Origin: Linnemannia elongata
Lineage: Eukaryota; Mortierellomycota; Mortierellomycetes; Mortierellales; Mortierellaceae
NCBI GenBank assembly: GCA_036320915.1
Contig: JAXBDG010000011.1
Span: 1,882,501 to 1,946,500 of the forward strand
DNA: 64,000 nucleotides
Direction of reading: 5' to 3'
Part shown: piece by piece, positions 58,167 through 64,000 of the stretch
Position numbering within the stretch: position 1 is the first letter of the stretch
Layout of the letters: every line of letters begins with the position of its first letter
Notes under the pieces: generated by a model
Databases searched by the model: none
What the model was told of the DNA's origin: nothing
The model's input: the letters and a program-made list of their open reading frames with translations, nothing else
Translations under genes and position numbers: made by a program

Positions 58167-58803
58167 AGGTGGTGGGTTGAGAAGGGTGTCGCGTAGAGTC
58201 GTTGTGTAGAGTATGTTGAGGTGAAGACGAAGTAGGAGTGAGGTGAACGTTGGTGGGGTGAAGGGAGGGTGGAGTAAAGAGAAGGAAGGAAAAGAAGAAA
58301 TGGAAAAGAAAGAAGGGTGGTTAGAGAAGAAAAGAGAAAAAAAATGAAATCGAATCTGGGCGGTCCTTTGTAACGAGATCGCATCCGACGCCACCAAAAA
58401 AAATATGTCGGCTCAAACACAAAAACATAGATTTCATTTTTCACGAGTCAGTTATGCGTGAATCAATGATACTCGCCACCTGTAGGCTTCTAACAACCAC
58501 TTGCTGTCTCGTGGTCGTTCGATATATAGATAATCGCCTGACAGTCTTTCACAAGCTCAGCCCTGGCGGAAGCTGCATCCGTGCTGGCAACCTCTGTGTA
58601 TGTTCGTGTGTCCGAGCTCACATACCGCAAAAATTGCGCCGAGCGAGGCTCATTTCCACGTCACAGAGATCACGGGCGAACAGACTACAGTTCACACAGG
58701 CGGGACACGGTCGGTTGCAAGACAGGTTTACATATCGAGCTGCTCACTTTTTTTTTCTTTCCCTTCTTTTTACATCAACAACTCGCCACCCACCCACCCA
58801 CAC
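58167..58803. other. Divergent spacer, disordered-protein gene / AP-1 sigma
   Basis: Purine-rich near 58250-58350 on the plus strand. It must include promoters for both genes. No TATA box is recognised on either strand. Confidence 0.55.
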
Positions 58804-60195
58804 ATGCCTGTAAGACCGCAAGACTTACTTTCGCGTGACATGAAGATACGCTCTCATCAGCCTCCATTGTTCATGAGATGTCACTTTATCCGACAAATAA
58901 GAAGCTACCACGGACGAGGAGGATGGCGGGAGCTCGAAATAGTCTCAGGAACATCATCAAAGAGGAACGCCATGTGCCAGTGCGGCATGCATGTGTTGCC
59001 AATCGATGCTTTCATCAGGAACCCCTTGATGAAGCAGGAGGACTATGCTTAAATGAGCTTATTTGGCCATCACTTGAAACTCGCCGAGTCAAGAGGATGG
59101 CAGCAGGCAATATGGTTGCATGAGGCGAGAGTCTCAGTCCACCCGCATCTCACAACTCAGTGCGTCAACACAAGGAGCACTCGGAGACTATACATACCCA
59201 GGACATCAACTGCCAAACAGAAAAAGACCAATGCAGCACTCTACAACCATCAGAGCAGGACGTACACCTTAGGAGTTATTCCACTCTCTAAATATCACCA
59301 AACCCCCTGACGGTTGCATCACCATCGCCTTTGCTGAACTGTTATTTAGATCAACTACGTACTACTTGTCAGTCGACAGGGCAAGACACGCCTCGCAAAG
59401 TGGTTCACAACAATGAGCCCTAAAGAAAAGACAAAAATCATCAAGGATGTCACCCAGCTCGTGCTTTCAAGGCGGACCAAAATGTGCAACTTTCTAGAAT
59501 ACAAAGGTATGTTGCAGCTCCTCAGGAACAAACTTTGGAGCGAAGAGACGAGGAGGGAAATGTTTAGTCGAGATGGACGAGGAATGTCAACAAACTAATC
59601 GCGATTTGCTTTTCGATGTTATTGCGGGTTGATTTTGCTAGACACCAAGGTCATCTATAGAAGGTACCTACAGGAACAGCATCCCAGTTTTGCTTGATAT
59701 GTGAGATACAGGATTCAATTGCCTTGATACAAGCCTCATACCTACATCCCTTTTTTTTTGTTGACTGAGAATAGATACGCGAGTTTGTTCTTTATCACAG
59801 GAATCGACCCTAACGACAATGAGTTATTGACTCTCGAGATCATTCATCGCTACGTCGAAGTCTTGGACCGGTACTTTGGAAACGTAAGTCAGCCCCCTCT
59901 TCATTTCACGAACAAGCTCTTTCGTTTGTCACCACGCAACATCGACTGAAACTTCAACCTAACTTGTTTTACCAACCGCCGCATCTTCCTCGTCCAACAA
60001 AAAAAAAAAAAAAAAAAAAAAAACCAGGTATGCGAGCTGGATCTGATTTTCAACTTTCATCGCGCATATTTCATCCTGGACGAACTATTGATTGCAGGGG
60101 AGATGCAAGAATCCAGTAAAAAGACGGTCCTCAGAGTGATCACACAACAGGACGCCATGGAAGAAGAAGAGGCCAAGGAAGAGGCGAAAAAATAA
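58804..60195 (+). CDS. APS1: AP-1 clathrin adaptor complex, sigma (small) subunit
   Basis: Smallest subunit of the AP-1 adaptor that sorts cargo at the trans-Golgi and endosomes and binds dileucine signals. Exons 58804-58809, 59350-59506, 59642-59663, 59775-59883 and 60028-60195 give 153 residues, family length. The body is unmistakable: [76 protein letters not shown] (here TLEIIHRY), [10 protein letters not shown] and [17 protein letters not shown]. The start is inferred: a six-base exon ATG CCT ahead of a GTAAGA donor and a 540-base intron gives MPINY, matching the family MAI(N/K)Y start. The last intron has an A25 run directly before its CCAG acceptor. Confidence 0.93.
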
Positions 60196-60626
60196 ACATA
60201 AATCAAGGATACACACACCCACACCCCTATTTTCAATCTTATATGTCATCCTCTCTCGCCTCAACGAACAACTTATACAGCAACAACTACAGCAGGACGT
60301 GGTATCGCAATAGACTCGGGGCAGATATCAGCAATAAATAGCCCAACAACCACAAGGAGAAGTCATACCCCGCATACAACAAAAAGAAACTTGGCCAGCA
60401 GTTATATTGGACGCTTATTTATTTTCGCAGAAGGGATGAAATCAAGGATGCGGGAAATCACGTTCTGTTCTGGAAGGACTGGATAAAATGAAGATATTCC
60501 ACTTCTAGGTTTTCTTGTGGAAGGCACGCTCGACTAGGGACTTGCGAGGCACGGAGAAAAGGACCAAGAAAACCGAAGATGGAGATCAACGACGGCCAAG
60601 AAGTGGATTGCATAGGAAGGAGGGCT
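60196..60626. other. Convergent spacer, AP-1 sigma / micropeptide
   Basis: 3' flank of both genes. No other gene is supported. The minus-strand reading near 60500-60560 is part of the presumed 3' UTR of the micropeptide transcript. Confidence 0.5.
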
Positions 60627-60731
60627 TTAGGCAAAGTGGTAGGAGACAAAGTCGTAGCCCATGAGGACAAAGGTGGGGATGGGGGTGGCCTTGACAGGGA
60701 CGGAAACGGTCTTGGTTTGGGTGGGGTTCAT
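60627..60731 (-). CDS. Candidate 34-residue micropeptide
   Basis: ATG at 60731, TAA at 60627-60629. It starts MNPTQTKTVSVPVKATPIPT and ends FVLMGYDFVSYHFA, so a basic Thr/Pro/Val head and an aromatic, hydrophobic tail. The codons are nearly all C- or G-ending (ACC, CCC, GTC, AAG, GCC, TAC), like the highly expressed genes here and unlike the surrounding spacer. A TATAAAAC box lies 102 bases upstream, followed by a CT/CA-rich leader, and the AAG ATG AAC context is good. I know of no family. It may be a very short membrane or complex-associated protein, or the first exon of something longer, though no good donor is visible. Confidence 0.45.
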   Translation of the reverse strand: MNPTQTKTVSVPVKATPIPTFVLMGYDFVSYHFA

Positions 60732-60832
60732 CTTGGTTTGTGGGTTGGGTTTGCTTGAAGGCGGGCTTGAGAGAACTTGAGTTGGTTGGTTTGATGGTGA
60801 GATGAAGAAGAATTGAGGGACGGAGGAGTATG

Positions 60833-60840
60833 GTTTTATA
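60833..60840 (-). promoter_or_regulatory. TATA box (TATAAAAC) before the micropeptide ORF
   Basis: The reverse complement reads GTATAAAAC, 102 bases upstream of the ATG at 60731. Same octamer as the boxes at 9750 and 14095. Confidence 0.55.
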
Positions 60841-61843
60841 CGCGTTCATTTTTTTTTGTTGAGAAACTTGAAAAGATTGAGCTTGTTAGAGTTGATGTTT
60901 TCTTCTATGTTAAACCTTCATCCCCCATCAAAACATCTCTCATCATCATCAATGAATGAATGGAGCGTCTCGTGCGAGTGACGAATAAGAGTGTCAACGT
61001 GATGGTGGTTAATGATGGAGGAGAGGATGGTTGAGCGAGCCGGTTTGCTCAACAACAACAGTTGTGTCTTAAAGGTATAGAACCATATCCTCGAGCCTCT
61101 AGAGGAGGAGTGATTAGATGATGTGCTAGCTAGGCCGCATGTGCAGATCTTGATAGAACCAAAAAGATGGTGGATAAACTCGTTCGCGGCGACTTCGGGA
61201 TAGAACGAACCAACCATCATGGGTTTACTCGTATAGTGCTTGTCTCAAGGAAGCAAGTAAACAACGCGTCGGCATAGAATGAGTGATGGTGGGGCGTGGA
61301 AGTAAGGACAAACAGACAGAAGCCAGCCCATAAACTTTACCGGATCGCGGTATGCAACCCACAGAAGACGAACGCGTTGTAAAAGGGAGAGGTAATTATT
61401 TCTATGCAAAGAGAGCAATATGTGGTGTGTGTGTGTGTGTGTGTGCGTGTGTGTAGTATGGCTCCAAATGACCTGTCCAGCTGGAGAGAGAGAAGGTGCG
61501 GGATAAGAAAAATTGTTGGTGCTCACAAAACAAAATTGGGGAAGGTGCATTATGCACCTTTATCAGAAAGATCACAACTGTTGGGAGGTGAAGAAGAGGA
61601 GTTTTGTGCTTTTGATTTATCTCCAACGTTCTTCGTTCGTTCTTCTACCCCACGCGTGCATGTGGCGTTCAGGAACAATCATAAACAGTGCACTGGGTCA
61701 CTGGGTGGATCAGAGAAGCTCGTTGAGCGTTGAAGAACGATTTAAGTTCGAGATCGCGCCTTTCCCGTATTCGTCTAGTCCCAAAGAATTATCACCATGG
61801 GACATCAACATCATCATCCAACATCAATTGGACTATCACTCCT

Positions 61844-61856
61844 CCCCCCCCCCCCC

Positions 61857-61900
<44 letters not shown>
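61844..61900. repeat. C21-T36 homopolymer block
   Basis: Twenty-one C followed by thirty-six T, a 57-base pure pyrimidine tract just 3' of the BMT6-like gene (G/A-rich on its transcript strand). Confidence 0.85.
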
Positions 61901-61901
<1 letters not shown>

Positions 61902-61952
61902 TTTGTTTGATCAATAGTATTATTATGTTCGGAGGAGACGAAGGAGGGGATC

Positions 61953-63297
61953 CTAGAGCTTTTTGTAGATACGGACGAAGTGGCGCATGTTCTCGAGTTT
62001 CAGGGGGTAGGTAAGGCTGGGCGGACACCGGTACCAGGTGGCATCGTCCTGATACACAATCTCGAGACTCTTGAGGTGGTCCAGTAGCATGTACACCATG
62101 TATGTCCGCTCTCCTACTTTCAAGTTTGAGAACGATCCTGCACTATCCGCCACCTATTGACGGACATCGAGAACGAATTGTCAAGATGGGTACATTCATA
62201 CAGCAAAAGAGAAAGGGGAAGCAGATCTCGAGAAGTAGGTGTACTAGCGACTACCCCGTCAACTTACAAGCATGTGGGCGCCAGAGGGCATGGCGGCGAC
62301 GATCTTAGCGACCAAGAGCATGGTCCGCTTCTTGTCCTGGAACAACTCGTTCAACACAAACATGAACGTGATTAGATCCGCCTTGGCTACTCTCTCCAAC
62401 AGCCCCTCGGACAGATCCAACACATTGCCAATCTCGGTCTCACATTGCAGGCGTTCAGGGCCCAGGAGCATCCTTGACCGGACTACGGCCTCCATGGGTT
62501 CCAGGATCGGCGACCAGTCGACATAGTCCTGCATCACGATCGTAACCTGGTGCTTATTGACTTTTGACTTCTTAACCTTCGTTTTCGTCGTTGGTGCTTG
62601 AGTTGTTTCCGATACTGCTGTAGGTGATGCTGAGTCCTGGTTTGGCTCTGTTGAAACGGCAAGGTTCTCCATCCCGAGCGTGGCGGTGGTATTCTCTTCA
62701 GCGCCATTGGTATCCTTGATATCCTTGGTATCATCCTTGGTCATATCCTCCGCCTCTCCCTTTCCGGCCTTAGTCGACGCCTTCTTGACCTTTTTAGCCT
62801 TGACCACCGGATTAGCATGCACCATCGCCGCTGAAATACCCACCAATTCACTCCCAGCACCTGAACCAATACATAAGATCGTTGAAGGCCCCTCAAGGGT
62901 CTTCATCAAGACTGGATGTTCCATGAACAAATGGTAATAGCAGAGCGCGCGACTGGGAGCATATCGTGCACTGTAGACGGGTAAATGTTCGGGGTTCTGG
63001 AAGACTGCATCGTAGTTCCGATCAAAGAAGTGAGATTTGATGGTTTGGAGGGTTGTGTTGAAGGAGGGGAGGTTGAAAGCTTCTTGGCAGGACTCCTTCA
63101 CCACATTTAGGATGTCTATTATTGAGCATGGAGACAGGGTTTGGTGAGCGAGGTTTGATATGAAGGCTAAAGTGAGCAATTGAAATAGGCCAATTGACAC
63201 GGAGTATGAGCCGAAAGGTCGTACGCTGGTCGGGACTGCGGCCAAAGACCTTCCTGGGATCGTTGACGATGGCGGCGGCCTTCTTCTTGTCTTCCAT
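61953..63297 (-). CDS. BMT6: BMT6-like 25S rRNA (uridine-N3) methyltransferase
   Basis: SAM-dependent methyltransferase; yeast Bmt6 methylates U2843 of 25S rRNA in the nucleolus. Exons 63225-63297, 62268-63115 and 61953-62153 give 373 residues, near yeast length. The start is MEDKKKAAAIVNDPRKVFGR. The family stretch YSARYAPSRALCYYHLF (74-88) is followed by the SAM-binding TILCIGSGAGSELVGI (103-118). A Lys/Asp-rich insert of about 90 residues comes next, then VTIVMQDYVDWSPI (acidic motif), KADLITFMFVLNELFQ, and a C terminus DATWYRCPPSLTYPLKLEN. A longer frame opening at 63485 ignores the first intron and is not used. It is divergent from the 63636 gene across 338 bases. Confidence 0.9.
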
Positions 63298-63635
63298 GGA
63301 GGAATGAATGGTATGGTCGAGTACAAGGTTCGTTGTGTGAGAGGACCGTTGCAAAAAAATAGCGTTAAAACCAATTCAATATCAGCAGTCACGAAATTGG
63401 AATCAGTGATAAACAAAAACAAGAACCTTGCTTTTTTCTTTTTTTCTTCTTTTTGCGTTGTCCAAGCATACTTAAGCACAGGCACACTCTTCTTCCCTCA
63501 TTCCATCACCAAGCTACTCAAACTCGAAATACCCAAGACTATAAACTGCGAGTCTGAGCACATATATCCACTGGACACTTCAATTGAACCACTCTACCAA
63601 CAAAAACAACAACCTACATACGACAAACCCGAACC
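63298..63635. promoter_or_regulatory. Divergent promoter, BMT6-like / RGG-rich gene
   Basis: 338 bases between the two start codons. AT-rich with a T-run on the plus strand near 63430-63453. No TATA box is recognised. Confidence 0.5.
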
Positions 63636-64000
63636 ATGGCACGAGGAGGCAAACGCGGAGGCGGAGGAGGTGGAGGCAGAGGAGGAAGGAGCAGTGGCAA
63701 GGGCGGTAGTAGCAAGGATTCCAAAAAGTCATCTGGAAGAGTCTCTGGACGCGGTACCTCCAACCCTTCAGCAGCAGAGAGCAAAGCGCCCAAGAAGTTT
63801 GGACAGCTGAGTCGCAAGGAGCGTGACATGATGGAGGAGTACGGAGAGTTGGTCCCCCAGGACTTTGAGGAGGATGAGTCTGACCGCGTTGCGTAAGTGA
63901 TTGTTCATTTGAAGATAGGTCTTGTTATCAGTGGGAATATTGAGATGGCTTGACAAGGCGCTAACTGTCATTCATGTTGATTTTGGAATAGGTCGTTCCG
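63636..64000 (+). CDS. RGG/Lys-rich protein, N-terminal part, cut by right window edge
   Basis: Exon 1 63636-63892, intron to 63991, exon 2 starting at 63992 and running off the window. The first 35 residues are Gly/Arg/Ser/Lys-rich (MARGGKRGGGGGGGRGGRSS), an RGG-type RNA-binding or nucleolar segment. A Lys/Ser part follows, then a charged FGQLSRKERDMMEEYGELVP and an acidic EEDESDR just before the intron. I cannot identify the family from the N terminus. The pairing with an rRNA methyltransferase gene and the RGG start suggest ribosome biogenesis or RNA work, as inference. Confidence 0.65.

Larger units (their letters stand above)
60732..61952. other. Spacer with GT repeat and C21-T36 block
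   Basis: Micropeptide promoter, then unassigned DNA with a GT microsatellite (about 61424-61454) and a C21-T36 block (61844-61900) 50 bases beyond the stop of the BMT6-like gene. No other gene is supported. Confidence 0.55.

Noticed and set aside
63298..63485. Upstream extension of the BMT6-like reading frame
   Set aside because: It reads through the first intron and upstream A-rich DNA; the spliced MEDKKK start gives the family-like N terminus and correct frame.

Overview
The window is nuclear DNA of a filamentous fungus. Most genes have short GT-AG introns (roughly 50-250 bp). The core genes are typical fungal ones: alpha-tubulin, V-ATPase subunit a, an AP-1 sigma adaptin, a THP3/LENG8-type SAC3-PCI protein and a BMT6-type rRNA methyltransferase. 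Long AT-rich to CT/GA-rich spacers contain many homopolymer runs. An early-diverging lineage such as Mortierellomycota/Mucoromycota is my best guess. It rests on general character and on an intron-bearing RlmN-type methylase, not on a search. No bacterial operon, CRISPR array, rRNA, tRNA or intact transposon was found.

Left part (1-26 kb): the N-terminal part of a Ser/Pro/Thr-rich protein runs off the left edge on the minus strand. It is followed by alpha-tubulin (-), a SET-domain lysine methyltransferase with acidic and His-rich inserts (+), two small lineage-type genes (+; one lectin-like), and a YAT-family amino-acid permease (-). A 7.4 kb spacer of low-complexity DNA then leads to a PPN2-like membrane-anchored metallophosphatase (-), and a 3.4 kb spacer to the next gene.

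Middle part (26-44 kb): this is the gene-dense core. It holds an intronless CCC2-type copper ATPase (+), a ten-exon THP3-like gene (-), an RlmN-family radical-SAM RNA methylase with a probable mitochondrial presequence (+), a small secreted cysteine-rich protein (+), an eleven-exon tRNA isopentenyltransferase MOD5 (-), and V-ATPase subunit a (+). MOD5 and V-ATPase share a 419 bp divergent promoter. RlmN and MOD5 both belong to families that modify A37 of tRNA (RlmN also A2503 of large-subunit rRNA), and they lie within 6 kb.

Right part (44-64 kb): a 10 kb spacer contains only inverted repeats, microsatellites and one short island of possible degenerate coding DNA. After it come a hexose-type MFS transporter (+) with a clear TATA box, a disordered 630-residue protein (-), AP-1 sigma with a six-base first coding exon (+), a candidate 34-residue micropeptide (-), BMT6-like methyltransferase (-), and the start of an RGG-rich protein that runs off the right edge (+).

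Exon boundaries were assigned by eye from GT-AG signals, reading frame and known family sequences; every multi-exon model given here closes in frame. No similarity search was run, so family names rest on recognised motifs.
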